DNA of 64,000 bases from CATQHD01 sp965243165 (GTDB taxonomy: Bacteria > Actinomycetota > Acidimicrobiia > Spongiisociales > Spongiisociaceae): positions 2,790,001 to 2,854,000 of the forward strand of contig OZ251535.1 of NCBI GenBank assembly GCA_965243165.1. Direction: 5' to 3'. A program made the translations under genes and the position numbers. The notes beneath the pieces were generated by a model, which was not told where the DNA came from, did not search any database, and saw nothing but the letters and a program-made list of their open reading frames with translations. Below are positions 44,521-52,571 of the stretch, one piece after another. Position 1 is the first letter of the stretch. Each line of letters starts with the position of its first letter.

Positions 44521-44612
44521 CGTGCACCTCCTTTCAATGCACCAACCATATCAAGGAAGTACGACACGCCGAGGCAATCCTGGCAGTTCGCGCGCCGATG
44601 GGGCGAGGCAGG

Positions 44613-45875
44613 TCAGGACTGCCAGAGGGCCTCGATGGGGCGGACGCTGATCCGGTCCCCGGCGGGCAGGGCGCGGGATCCCGTGTAGAGGACGATTCCC
44701 TGGGCGAACCGGTTCCCCAGCAGATCGCGCAGCTTGGCCAGGTTCGACCAATCCCTGGGATGCACGGCGCCGGCCGCCTTTACTTCGACCGCTACTGCCC
44801 GGCCGTCCGGCAGCTCGATGATCAGATCGACCTCCAAGCCGTTGCGGTCGCGGTAGTGGAACAGACCGACCGACCCCAGGGACGGGTCCAGCCAGTCCGC
44901 CTGCTTCATGATCTCGTTGACCGCGAACGTCTCCATCAACGGACCCCGCCCGGGGTGGCCGGGCCGGGAGAGAGCGTCCGGCGGCGCTTTCATCAGAGCG
45001 GCGGCCAAGCCGGTGTCGGTCACGTATATCTTCGGACGCCGCTTGGCGCGGGAGGTGAGGTTGCGCGACCAGGGCTGCAGCTCGTGCACCAGATGAACCA
45101 TCTGCAGATGCGCCAGATAATCCGCAGTGGTCAGGACGCTGCCCAACCCGACATCGCCGTGAACGTTGGAAACCACCAGCTCGCCGGCGGTGCGGGCCGC
45201 CAAGGCCTGAAGCAGCCGGGGCAGCTGATCGGCGCGGCGCGCCCCGGTCAGGGCAACGACATCCCGCAGTGTCACCGTATTCACATAAGAACCGAACCAC
45301 GCGTTGCGGGCGCCCGGCGGGAGGCCCTGCACCTCTGGGAAACCGCCCGCGCAGATCCGATGCAGGCAACTGCCGAGGGACAGATCGGAATCCCGCCCCG
45401 GCGGCGGAGAATCTGCATCCCGCGCCAGGCCCTCCAGAAAAGCTTCGCGGCGGCCCTCTATCTCGCCCTGCGAAAAAGGGAGCAGCCGGAAGAGCACCGC
45501 CCGGCCGGCCAGTGATTCGCTGATCGTGGGAACGGTCAGAAAGTCCGCGGAGCCGATGAGGAGAAACTGCCCGGGCGTCCGGCTGCGGTCGACCGCCTGC
45601 TTGACCGCCCGCACCAGAGGCTCCCCCGCCCGCTGGACTTCATCGATGACCGCAGGCGCCGAAAGGCTCTGCAGCAGGCCCATCGGGTCCTCGACCGCAG
45701 CCGAGCGCAACTGATGGTCGTCCAGCGAAACATACGACCCTGCACCCGCTGCCTGGATAGCGGCGGTGGTTTTGCCCGCCTGCCTGGGCCCATGCAGGAT
45801 CACCACCCGGAAAGACCGCAGCGCCTCCCGCAGCACCGGGACGATACGGCGTTCTACCAGGGGCTTTTCTCCCAA
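44613..45875 (-). CDS. AAA ATPase with DUF4143 domain
   Basis: 420 aa. The N-terminal AAA_14 part has Walker A HGPRQAGKTTAAIQ near residue 32, Walker B as APAVIDEVQR, and the sensor-like FLLIGSADFL. The C-terminal DUF4143 domain follows, with FHYRDRNGLEVDLIIELPDG and VAVEVKAAG, a PD-(D/E)xK-like strand pattern. Such proteins are common in mobile or accessory regions and have no settled function. The start codon is TTG, backed by GAAGGAGG. A palindromic operator-like site lies about 50 bp upstream. Confidence 0.85.
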   Translation of the reverse strand: MGEKPLVERRIVPVLREALRSFRVVILHGPRQAGKTTAAIQAAGAGSYVSLDDHQLRSAAVEDPMGLLQSLSAPAVIDEVQRAGEPLVRAVKQAVDRSRTPGQFLLIGSADFLTVPTISESLAGRAVLFRLLPFSQGEIEGRREAFLEGLARDADSPPPGRDSDLSLGSCLHRICAGGFPEVQGLPPGARNAWFGSYVNTVTLRDVVALTGARRADQLPRLLQALAARTAGELVVSNVHGDVGLGSVLTTADYLAHLQMVHLVHELQPWSRNLTSRAKRRPKIYVTDTGLAAALMKAPPDALSRPGHPGRGPLMETFAVNEIMKQADWLDPSLGSVGLFHYRDRNGLEVDLIIELPDGRAVAVEVKAAGAVHPRDWSNLAKLRDLLGNRFAQGIVLYTGSRALPAGDRISVRPIEALWQS

Positions 45876-45927
45876 TGGCGCCTCCTCCTTCTACGCTTGA
45901 ATCCAAGCTGCTGACATTTTCACCGTA

Positions 45928-45953
45928 AGTCTACTATATTTTTCGCTTAGACT
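45928..45953 (-). promoter_or_regulatory. Operator-like inverted repeat upstream of the AAA/DUF4143 gene
   Basis: AGTCTA and TAGACT arms lie 14 bp apart, and a TATAGT -10-like hexamer (45938-45933, minus strand) sits in the spacer and the adjoining base of one arm. A repressor binding here would block the promoter. The regulator is not identified. Confidence 0.35.
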
Positions 45954-46007
45954 CTAATGATGGTTTCGCTGCTCAACATTGGACTGCCCCCGCCTGCCCC
46001 GTCAGAA

Positions 46008-46037
46008 TTGCGGCCCCGGCGCGGCGGCGGTTACAAT
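46008..46037 (+). promoter_or_regulatory. Promoter of the DAHP synthase attenuator transcript
   Basis: TTGCGG (46008-46013), 18-bp spacer and TACAAT (46032-46037). The predicted transcription start falls at about 46044, which is the first base of the leader-peptide ATG, so the leader would be translated from a leaderless mRNA. Confidence 0.6.
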
Positions 46038-46043
46038 GGCGGT

Positions 46044-46115
46044 ATGACACGTCCAGCGTTGTTCGCCTATTACGTCTTTACCGGGCCCGATGCCCGGGCC
46101 GGGCGCGGCGTGTAA
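46044..46115 (+). CDS. Aromatic leader peptide of the DAHP synthase gene, 23 aa
   Basis: A short frame from ATG to TAA containing the cluster LFAYYVF: two Phe and two Tyr codons within six codons, then an Arg/Gly-rich tail. It lies between a promoter and a terminator, 87 bp ahead of a gene for the first enzyme of aromatic synthesis. This is the layout of classical ribosome-mediated attenuation. When charged tRNA-Phe or tRNA-Tyr is short, the ribosome should stall at the cluster and favour an antiterminator. The peptide itself probably has no other role. Confidence 0.8.
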   Translation: MTRPALFAYYVFTGPDARAGRGV

Positions 46116-46140
46116 CGGACTCTCGTCGAAAAAACCCAGG

Positions 46141-46170
46141 CCCGGAGCGCCCGCTCCGGGTTTTTCTTTT
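46141..46170 (+). terminator. Attenuator terminator before the DAHP synthase gene
   Basis: CCCGGAGCG and CGCTCCGGG arms are followed by TTTTTCTTTT. The 5' arm overlaps GGCCCGG (46139-46145), which can instead pair with CCGGGCC at 46094-46100 inside the leader frame. This gives a plausible antiterminator that ribosome stalling could expose. Confidence 0.85.
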
Positions 46171-46202
46171 ACCGGAGGGGCGGGGCCGCCAGGACAAGGA
46201 GC

Positions 46203-47279
46203 ATGGAGATGGAACGAAAAGCGGTGCGCAACGGCTCGGAGGCAAACACCCTGGTGGAGGTGGGCGCCGCCCGGTTCGGACGCGACCCCTTCCCGGCCAT
46301 CGCCGGACCCAGGGCGGTCGAGTCGGAAGAGCAGATCATGGAGGTGGCGGAGGCGGTGGCCGAGGCGGGCGCCGCCATGCTGCGGGGCGGGGTGTTCGAG
46401 TCGAGCAGCTCCCCTTACGCCTTCTCCGGCCTGGGAGAACCGGGCCTGGAACTCCTGCAGCAGGCCGGGCGGGAGGTCGGCCTGCCTACCCTGACCAAGG
46501 CGCTCGAACCCAAAGACGTGGACATGGTGGCCGGCCGCGTCGACATGATCCATGTGGACCCGGGTTCGATGCAGAACTTCGAGCTGCTGCGGGTGATAGG
46601 GAGCACCGGCAAACCGGTGCTGCTGGAGCGGGGGGGGTCGGCCACCATCGACGAATGGCTGTGGGCCGCCGAGTACATCTTCGCCGAGGGCAACGACCAG
46701 ATCGTCCTGTGCGAGGGCGGCATCCGCACCTTCGCCGCTCCGGCCGCCCTCGACCTCGGCGCCATCCCGGTCCTCAAGGAGAAGAGCCACCTCCCGGTGA
46801 TCGCGGCCCCTTCGGGGGCGGCCGGCTCCGCCGCCCGTATCCAGCCGCTGGCGCTGGCCGCCCAAGGGGTCGGCGCCGACGGCATCATGATCGAGGTGCA
46901 CCCCGACCCCGGAACGGCCCGCACCAGCGTGTCGCATCAGCTCACCATCCCCGATTTCGCCCGGTTGATGGATGCGCTCGGAGTCAACCGAATCCGCATG
47001 AAGATCGACCTCGTCAACCGCGACCTGGTGCGCCTGCTGGCCAACCGCCGCCGGATGGTCATGGAGGTGGGCCGGATCAAGGCGGAACGGGGGATACCGA
47101 TCCACGTTCCCGAAAGGGAGGAGGAGCTGCTGGCCGTGGTGCGGGAAGAGGCGGCCCTGGCCGGCCTGGACCCCGAACAGGTGGAAAGGGTGTTCGTACT
47201 GATCCTCGAGCATTCCCGTGAAGCCCAACGCCGCAGCATCCAGGCAGGCGTCTGGACCAAGGATCACAACCAGCCCTGA
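46203..47279 (+). CDS. aroF: 3-deoxy-7-phosphoheptulonate synthase fused to chorismate mutase
   Basis: The first step of the shikimate pathway joined to the branch step toward Phe and Tyr. Residues 1-265 are a type I-beta DAHP synthase: AGPRAVESEEQIMEVA, LRGGVFESSSSPYAFSG, LLERGGSATIDEWLWAAEYI, LCEGGIRTF, and HPDPGTARTS. Residues about 270-345 form an AroQ-like chorismate mutase (IDLVNRDLVRLLANRRRMVM with the catalytic Arg/Lys pattern). The ATG at 46203 has AAGGAGC upstream. Expression should be set by the aromatic attenuator just before it. The fusion gives one polypeptide two control points of aromatic synthesis. Confidence 0.9.
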   Translation: MEMERKAVRNGSEANTLVEVGAARFGRDPFPAIAGPRAVESEEQIMEVAEAVAEAGAAMLRGGVFESSSSPYAFSGLGEPGLELLQQAGREVGLPTLTKALEPKDVDMVAGRVDMIHVDPGSMQNFELLRVIGSTGKPVLLERGGSATIDEWLWAAEYIFAEGNDQIVLCEGGIRTFAAPAALDLGAIPVLKEKSHLPVIAAPSGAAGSAARIQPLALAAQGVGADGIMIEVHPDPGTARTSVSHQLTIPDFARLMDALGVNRIRMKIDLVNRDLVRLLANRRRMVMEVGRIKAERGIPIHVPEREEELLAVVREEAALAGLDPEQVERVFVLILEHSREAQRRSIQAGVWTKDHNQP

Positions 47280-47334
47280 TCCTTCATGTCCACGCGGGAG
47301 GGCCGCCGCCGCCCCGCCGGTTCATCGACCTGTT

Positions 47335-48312
47335 TCAGACGGTGGCTTGCCGGGAGACCACGAGGATGAACATCACGAAGGAGGCCAGGAGGACCAGGCC
47401 TTGGATCCGGCCGAGGCGGGGGCGGGCAACGGCGAGCACCCCCACCAGGAGGCCTATCACCATCATCATCACGTGTTCCCAAATCCGGCGCTCGCCTATC
47501 GCCCCGGCCCCCAGCACCCCGGCCGCCCCCACCACCAAGAAGGAGTTGAACATGTTGGAGCCCAACAGGTTGCCGATCACGAGCTCGTTGTTCTTGCGGC
47601 GGGCGGCCGCTCCGGCCGTTGCCAGCTCCGGCAGGCTGGTGCCCAAGGCGAAGATGGTGGCGCCCACGAACCCGCCGGCCAGGCCGTAGACCTCGGCGAC
47701 CCGGCCTCCGCCGTCCACCATCAACCAGGCGCCGAACACGATGCCCACCAGCGACATGGCCACCCTGAGCATCTCCCGGCCCGCCCGGTGGTCCGCCTCG
47801 CCGGGGCCGTCCTCCAAGTCGGCGCCGGACGCCCCCGCCCCGGCCAGTCCGGCGGCCATGTCCCGCCGGGACCACACCATCAGCAGCACCGCCGCCGCCG
47901 CCATCCCCCCCACCAGCGCCAGCCCTTCCACCCGGGTGAGTGCGTCGTCCCAGGCCGCCGCGAACACCGCCGCCATGGCGGTGAGGGTGAGCAGCCCCTC
48001 CCGGCGGAGGATGCGCATCTGGCCGACCACCGGGGAGATCACCGCGCTCACCCCCAGCACCAGCGACAGGTTGGCGGCGTTGGACCCCACCACGTTCCCG
48101 ATCGACGAGGCCAGCTCCCCCCGGGCGGCGGCCAAGGCGCTGACCACCAGCTCAGGGGCGGAGGTGCCGAAACCGATCACCAGCGCCCCCACCAGCACCG
48201 GCGACACCCCCCAGATGCGGGCCAGCCGGGCGGCCGCCAAGACGAACGGATCGGCCGCAATCCACAGCAGGGCGATCCCCGCCGCGATCAGGACGATCCC
48301 CAACCAGAGCAT
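47335..48312 (-). CDS. CaCA-family sodium/calcium exchanger-like antiporter
   Basis: 325 aa, about ten membrane helices in two inverted halves. Each half carries the alpha-repeat motif: GFGTSAPELVVSALAAARGE with GNVVGSNAANLSL in the first, and ALGTSLPELATAGAAARRKN with GNLLGSNMFNSFL in the second. The acidic Glu in each GTS-x-PE motif binds the ion. The ion could be Ca2+, Na+ or K+; YrbG-like relatives are not well characterised. It converges on the DAHP synthase gene with 55 bp between stops. Confidence 0.92.
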   Translation of the reverse strand: MLWLGIVLIAAGIALLWIAADPFVLAAARLARIWGVSPVLVGALVIGFGTSAPELVVSALAAARGELASSIGNVVGSNAANLSLVLGVSAVISPVVGQMRILRREGLLTLTAMAAVFAAAWDDALTRVEGLALVGGMAAAAVLLMVWSRRDMAAGLAGAGASGADLEDGPGEADHRAGREMLRVAMSLVGIVFGAWLMVDGGGRVAEVYGLAGGFVGATIFALGTSLPELATAGAAARRKNNELVIGNLLGSNMFNSFLVVGAAGVLGAGAIGERRIWEHVMMMVIGLLVGVLAVARPRLGRIQGLVLLASFVMFILVVSRQATV

Positions 48313-48362
48313 CGAATCAGGTTACCCCCGGCGCTCCGAACAAACTCACGCCGGGGGTGCGT

Positions 48363-49139
48363 TCAGGCGTTCTTCTCGTCCCGCCAGGCGATCCAGTCCT
48401 CGAGTCCGGGCATGCCGAAGTCGGGGCCCTCCACCCCCGACAACGTGATCTGGGCGGCGCCGTCCCTGAGCAGCCGGTCGGCCTTGTCCAAGTCGCCCAG
48501 ACCGACGCCGACCGCCCGCTCGATCTCCGACGGATCCCGCCCGGCCGCCCGGCACCAATCGTCCAGAATGCGGTTCTTGCGCACCAGGGCGTCGACGCTG
48601 AAGCTGTGCCAGATGTCGGCGTAACGGCCGGCGATCCGCATGGTGTGCTTCTCGCCCTGCCCTCCGATGAGGACGGGTATGCGGCGCACGGGGGGCGGGT
48701 TGAGCCGCTTCAGCCGCCGCTCGATCTTGTAGAGGCCGGTGTCGAGATCCCGCAGGCGCCCCCCGAAAGTCCCGAACGGGTATTCGTACTCGGAGTAGTC
48801 CTTCTCGGCCCATCCACCCCCCAACCCCAGGATCAGGCGCCCCTCGCTGATGTGGTCCACGGTCCGCGCCATGTCGGCCAGGAGATGCGGATTGCGGTAG
48901 GAGCAACAGGTAACCAGCGCCCCGATCTCCACCCGCTCGGTCACCTCCGCCCACGAGGCCAGCATCGTCCAGCATTCGAAGTGTTTCCCGTCCGAATCGC
49001 CCCACAGCGGATAGAAGTGGTCCCAGTTGTAGATGATGTCCACCCCTTTTTCTTCAGCGCGGACAGCGGCGGCGCGTATGCCCCTGTAATCGCCGTGTTG
49101 GGGGGCGATCTGGACGGCGATTCGGACCGGGCGGTTCAT
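48363..49139 (-). CDS. LLM-class F420-dependent oxidoreductase, paralogue 1
   Basis: Luciferase-like TIM-barrel enzyme, 258 aa. RIAVQIAPQHGDYRGIRAAA at the N-terminus, NWDHFYPLWGDSDGKHFECW, and HLLADMARTVDHISEGRLILGLGGGWAEKDY are typical of F420-dependent members in actinobacteria. The ATG at 49139 has AGAGGAG upstream. A second, closely similar gene lies at 57245-58042; both are on the minus strand about 8 kb apart. The substrate is unknown. Confidence 0.88.
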   Translation of the reverse strand: MNRPVRIAVQIAPQHGDYRGIRAAAVRAEEKGVDIIYNWDHFYPLWGDSDGKHFECWTMLASWAEVTERVEIGALVTCCSYRNPHLLADMARTVDHISEGRLILGLGGGWAEKDYSEYEYPFGTFGGRLRDLDTGLYKIERRLKRLNPPPVRRIPVLIGGQGEKHTMRIAGRYADIWHSFSVDALVRKNRILDDWCRAAGRDPSEIERAVGVGLGDLDKADRLLRDGAAQITLSGVEGPDFGMPGLEDWIAWRDEKNA

Positions 49140-49206
49140 TGCATCTCCTCTCGAGCTTCGGTTTCTCTCGGCGGTTTCAAGATACCCCAAAGAGCCGCCC
49201 GCGGGT

Positions 49207-49848
49207 TCAGCCGGGCAGAGGGGGAACTCCGTCCGGACGTTCGCCGAACTGGGGGGATTCGGTGCGGGTCCGCTTCAGCTCCCAGAAACCGGGCGTCTGG
49301 GTTGCGTCCACCACCATGTCCCAGAGCCGGAGAGACATCCCGCCGGTCGGGACCCGGGTGATCACCGGCCCGAAGATGCCCGCCCGCCCGCCGCGCCCGT
49401 CCGGCATGGCGATGATCGGCGTCCCCACGTTCTCCCCCACCAGCTCCAGCCCGGCGTCCATCCGCCTGCGGATCTCCCCGTCCCAGGAGTCGTCGCCGAA
49501 CGCCCGGGCATGGGCGGGGTCGATCCCGGCGGCGGACAGGGCCTCCCCGACGTCGAAGCCGTGCAGGCGCTCATCGTGGTGGATCAGAGAGCCGAACCCC
49601 CAGTAGGCGCGGAAGACGCCTTCGTTGCCCGCCTCGGTCCGAACCGACTCCATCACCCGCAGGAGGCCGTGGGTGCGGACGGAGTTCTCGTACCGGCCTC
49701 CGCCCGGTTGAGGCTGGTTCTTGAACAGGAGGCTGATCGGCTCCCACTCGATCTGCAGGCCCTTCACCGGCGCTACTTCGTCGACGACCCACCGGGCCGT
49801 CACCCAGCACCACGGTCAGACGGGGTCGACCCAGAAAGAAATCTCCAT
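49207..49848 (-). CDS. Selenoprotein: Rv2466c-like mycothiol-dependent oxidoreductase (DsbA fold) with Sec-Pro-Trp-Cys
   Basis: Homologue of mycobacterial Rv2466c, a thioredoxin/DsbA-fold mycothiol-dependent nitroreductase. The reading frame from ATG 49848 (GGAGGAAGGAG upstream) gives MEISFWVDPV, then TGA (49816-49818), then PWCWVTARW. Relatives have a C-P-W-C active site here, so TGA stands exactly where the nucleophilic Cys belongs. The rest (LVGENVGTPII, IFGPVITRVPTGG, WELKRTRTESPQF) aligns to the family C-terminus. With UGA read as selenocysteine the product is 213 aa with Sec11 and Cys14. A SECIS-like hairpin (49783-49801) and a tRNA-Sec gene (59938-60032) support this. Translation from the GTG at 49803 would lose the active site. 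Confidence 0.88.
49783..49801 (-). promoter_or_regulatory. Candidate bacterial SECIS element
   Basis: On the mRNA the bases GACGGCCC-GGU-GGGUCGUC form an 8-bp stem (one G-U pair) with a GGU apical loop. The stem starts 15 nt after the last base of the UGA, with the loop at about +26 to +28 counting from its U. This distance and the loop G-U dinucleotide agree with what SelB recognises in other bacteria. Confidence 0.82.
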
Positions 49849-49869
49849 AGACGCTCCTTCCTCCACCCC

Positions 49870-52431
49870 CTACGCTAGCCGGGCGGCGAGGGCGGCCGCC
49901 GCCCCTTCGGCCTCCCGCTCCCGCATCATCACCATCGCCCGCAGCCGCTCCAGCTTCTGCGTCAGGGCCTTGGCGGCGTGGGGCATGGGGTGCTCGGCGA
50001 AGTAGGCCTGCACTTCGGCCGCCAACCCCGGTTCGGACAGCGCCGGAAGCCCCTCCACGATCCTCGAGTGGGTCATCGGAGGAATCGAGGACGAAAGGCG
50101 GGGCCATTCTTCGGCAAACCGCGCCCAGGCGTGCGGCCCTGAAACCCGGTTGGCCAACATCCTGGCGATCACCCAGGCAGTGTCCTGGTTGCGGATGGTT
50201 CCGTCCTCGATCAGGCCGAATGTGCGCTCCACCGCCTCCGGGTCGTCGACGGAGGCCAGCGCCCGCAGGTACTTCATGGCTTCCTGGGGGTTGGAGGCGC
50301 CTTTGCGGCGGGCCAGGAAATCCTCATAGACGCCGGGGCCGCCGCGGGATGCGCACACGAACAGGGCCGCAGTCCCCACCTCCGGATCCACGGCGGCCGG
50401 ATCGGCGGCCATCTGATCGAAAACGCGGCGCGCCTGCTCGACGGCTTCCGCCTGGTTGGCCAGGCCGCCCAGAGCCCCGATCAACCGGCCCCGCAGGCGG
50501 CGCACCAGGTCGGATTCGCCCTCCTTCGGAACCCAGCCGAGGCGGTCGGCCGCCGGGGAGGCCAGAGCGGCCGCCCACTCCTCGAAGCGGGGGCGGACTT
50601 CGTCCGGCGTCAGATGATGCCCGACGGCGCCCGCCCCGTTCAGGACCGCCCCCCACACCGCCTGCTCCGCCTCGCCGCGGAAAGCCTCGGCCAGACGGAT
50701 GAAGGAAGCCGCCCCGGCCTGGCCCGACTCCACGAAGGCCCAGGCGTCGTCCACCAGGGTGAACCTCTCCAAGGGGTCGAGCTCGTCCAGCCGCTCCACC
50801 AGCGCCGAGAGGAGCTGCCCCTCGTACCGGCACCGGTAGAAACCATGGCCGCCGGCGTTGGCCGTCACCCAATCGACCGGGCCGGGCGCCGGGACCTCCA
50901 CCCGCCGGCCGTCCAGCAGCACTTCGGCCTCCCAGGGCCGCCCGCCCGCCGACCCCCGCAGCCGGACCGGAACCGACCAGACGGTGCGGTCCGCAGGATC
51001 GGGGATGATCATGAAGCGCCGCTGTTCCAGAGAGACGCCGCTCTCTCCTGCCCGCACCGCCACCTGCGGGAAGCCGCCTTGGAGTATCCAGGTGTCCATG
51101 ATCTCCCCCACCGGGCGCCCGGACGCCTCGTCGAGGCTCCGCCACAGGTCGCGGGCCTCGGTGTTGGCGTAGGCGTGGGCGCGCAGGTAGGAACCCACCC
51201 CCCGGCGGAACGGCTCCTCTCCTATGTACTGCTCGATCATGCGCAGCACCGCCGACCCCTTTCCGTAGGTGAGGGCGTCGAACATCCCCTCGGCCTCCTC
51301 CGGCGACCGCACCTCGTACTCCACCGGGCGGGTGCCGGCCAGCTCGTCCACCTTCAAGGCCCAGGGGCGCTCCACGGCGGCGAATTCCAGCCAGCGCTTC
51401 CATTCGGGCCGGCGGGCGTCGGTGGCCTTCATCTCCATGAAGGTGGCGAAGGCCTCGTTGAGCCAGATGCCGTTCCACCATTTCATCGTCACCAGATCCC
51501 CGAACCACATGTGGGCCAGCTCGTGGCCGATCACGTCCAGCACCCGCATCTTCTCAGCCGAGGCGGCGGTGGCTTCGTCGACCAGCAGCAGAGACTCGCG
51601 GTAGGTGATGCAGCCCAGGTTCTCCATGGCGCCGAAGGCGAAGTCGGGGACCGCCACCATGTCCACTTTGTCACCGGGGTACGGGATGCCGTAGTAGGAA
51701 GCCAGGTATTCGAGGCAGAAGCGGCTTGCCTCCAAGGCGTAACCCGTCAAATGCGCCTTCCCCTTGGGGGCCGCGATGCGGAGCGGAACCCCGCCGGCGT
51801 CCACCGGTTCGCCAGCCTCGAAGGGGCCCACCACGAAGGCCACCAGGTAGGTGGACATGACCATGGTGTCGGCAAAGGTTACGGCGGTCTTGCCCCCGCC
51901 GGCGGGCGTCCGCGCCGCCTCGGCGCCGTTCGACAGAGCCGCCAAGCCGTCGGGCACCACCAAGGTGACACCGAAGCCGGCCTTGAAGTCGGGTTCGTCC
52001 CAGCAGGGGAAGGCGCGGCGGGCGTCGGTGGCTTCGAACTGGGTGGTGGCGATGACCTGCTCCCGCCCTTCCACATCGGTGAAGGTGGAGCGGTAGAAAC
52101 CCCGCAGCTGGTCGTTGAGCACCCCTCGGTAACGGCAGTGCAGCTCCCATTCGCCCTCCGCCAGCGGCTCGGCCGAGGTGAAGACGGCGCGCTGCTCCTC
52201 CTCGCGGTGCTCCACCTCGGCGTCTATCCGCTTGCCGCCGGGGCGGGTGAACCAGGCCTCGTGGATCTCCAGCTCGGCGGCGTTCAACACCACCCGGCCG
52301 ACGGGTTCCGACGCTTCCAGGGTCACCGCCGCCTCCCCGGTGAAGGAGGCCTCCTCCAGATCCGGCTCGAGGCGGAGCCGGTAATGGCGGGGGGTCGGAT
52401 TGCGGGGCAGGCGGTAGGGGTCGTCGGTCAT
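49870..52431 (-). CDS. pepN: Aminopeptidase N (M1 family metallopeptidase)
   Basis: Zinc aminopeptidase that removes N-terminal residues from peptides. 853 aa, the usual length for actinobacterial PepN. The substrate-anchoring GAMENLGCITYRES motif is near residue 268. The zinc site HELAHMWFGDLVTMKWWNG with the third ligand in LNEAFATFME (H-E-x2-H-x18-E) lies near residue 300. An ERAP1-like helical C-terminal domain follows. It is 21 bp upstream of the selenoprotein gene on the same strand, so both may share a transcript. Confidence 0.95.
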   Translation of the reverse strand: MTDDPYRLPRNPTPRHYRLRLEPDLEEASFTGEAAVTLEASEPVGRVVLNAAELEIHEAWFTRPGGKRIDAEVEHREEEQRAVFTSAEPLAEGEWELHCRYRGVLNDQLRGFYRSTFTDVEGREQVIATTQFEATDARRAFPCWDEPDFKAGFGVTLVVPDGLAALSNGAEAARTPAGGGKTAVTFADTMVMSTYLVAFVVGPFEAGEPVDAGGVPLRIAAPKGKAHLTGYALEASRFCLEYLASYYGIPYPGDKVDMVAVPDFAFGAMENLGCITYRESLLLVDEATAASAEKMRVLDVIGHELAHMWFGDLVTMKWWNGIWLNEAFATFMEMKATDARRPEWKRWLEFAAVERPWALKVDELAGTRPVEYEVRSPEEAEGMFDALTYGKGSAVLRMIEQYIGEEPFRRGVGSYLRAHAYANTEARDLWRSLDEASGRPVGEIMDTWILQGGFPQVAVRAGESGVSLEQRRFMIIPDPADRTVWSVPVRLRGSAGGRPWEAEVLLDGRRVEVPAPGPVDWVTANAGGHGFYRCRYEGQLLSALVERLDELDPLERFTLVDDAWAFVESGQAGAASFIRLAEAFRGEAEQAVWGAVLNGAGAVGHHLTPDEVRPRFEEWAAALASPAADRLGWVPKEGESDLVRRLRGRLIGALGGLANQAEAVEQARRVFDQMAADPAAVDPEVGTAALFVCASRGGPGVYEDFLARRKGASNPQEAMKYLRALASVDDPEAVERTFGLIEDGTIRNQDTAWVIARMLANRVSGPHAWARFAEEWPRLSSSIPPMTHSRIVEGLPALSEPGLAAEVQAYFAEHPMPHAAKALTQKLERLRAMVMMREREAEGAAAALAARLA

Positions 52432-52571
52432 GTCGGCTCCATCACTCCATCTTTCGGGAACAGTTCATGGCGGCGCCGTAGAATACGATCCACCCGTATG
52501 AGACGCGCAGGCGCCGCCGCCATGTTATGCCCGACCCGCCGGGGCCGACGGAGCGAAGCAGGGGGGCGCCG

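Noticed and set aside
44297..44527. Upstream extension of the dGTPase frame
   Set aside because: It overlaps the 75-aa gene, which has a far better ribosome binding site, and its translation lacks family similarity; the GTG at 44296 fits coupling by GTGA overlap.
49207..49803. Rv2466c homologue starting at the GTG at 49803 as a normal 198-aa protein
   Set aside because: This start would remove the strand and the active-site motif of the thioredoxin fold. The ATG with a ribosome binding site and matching codons upstream of the TGA argues for read-through.
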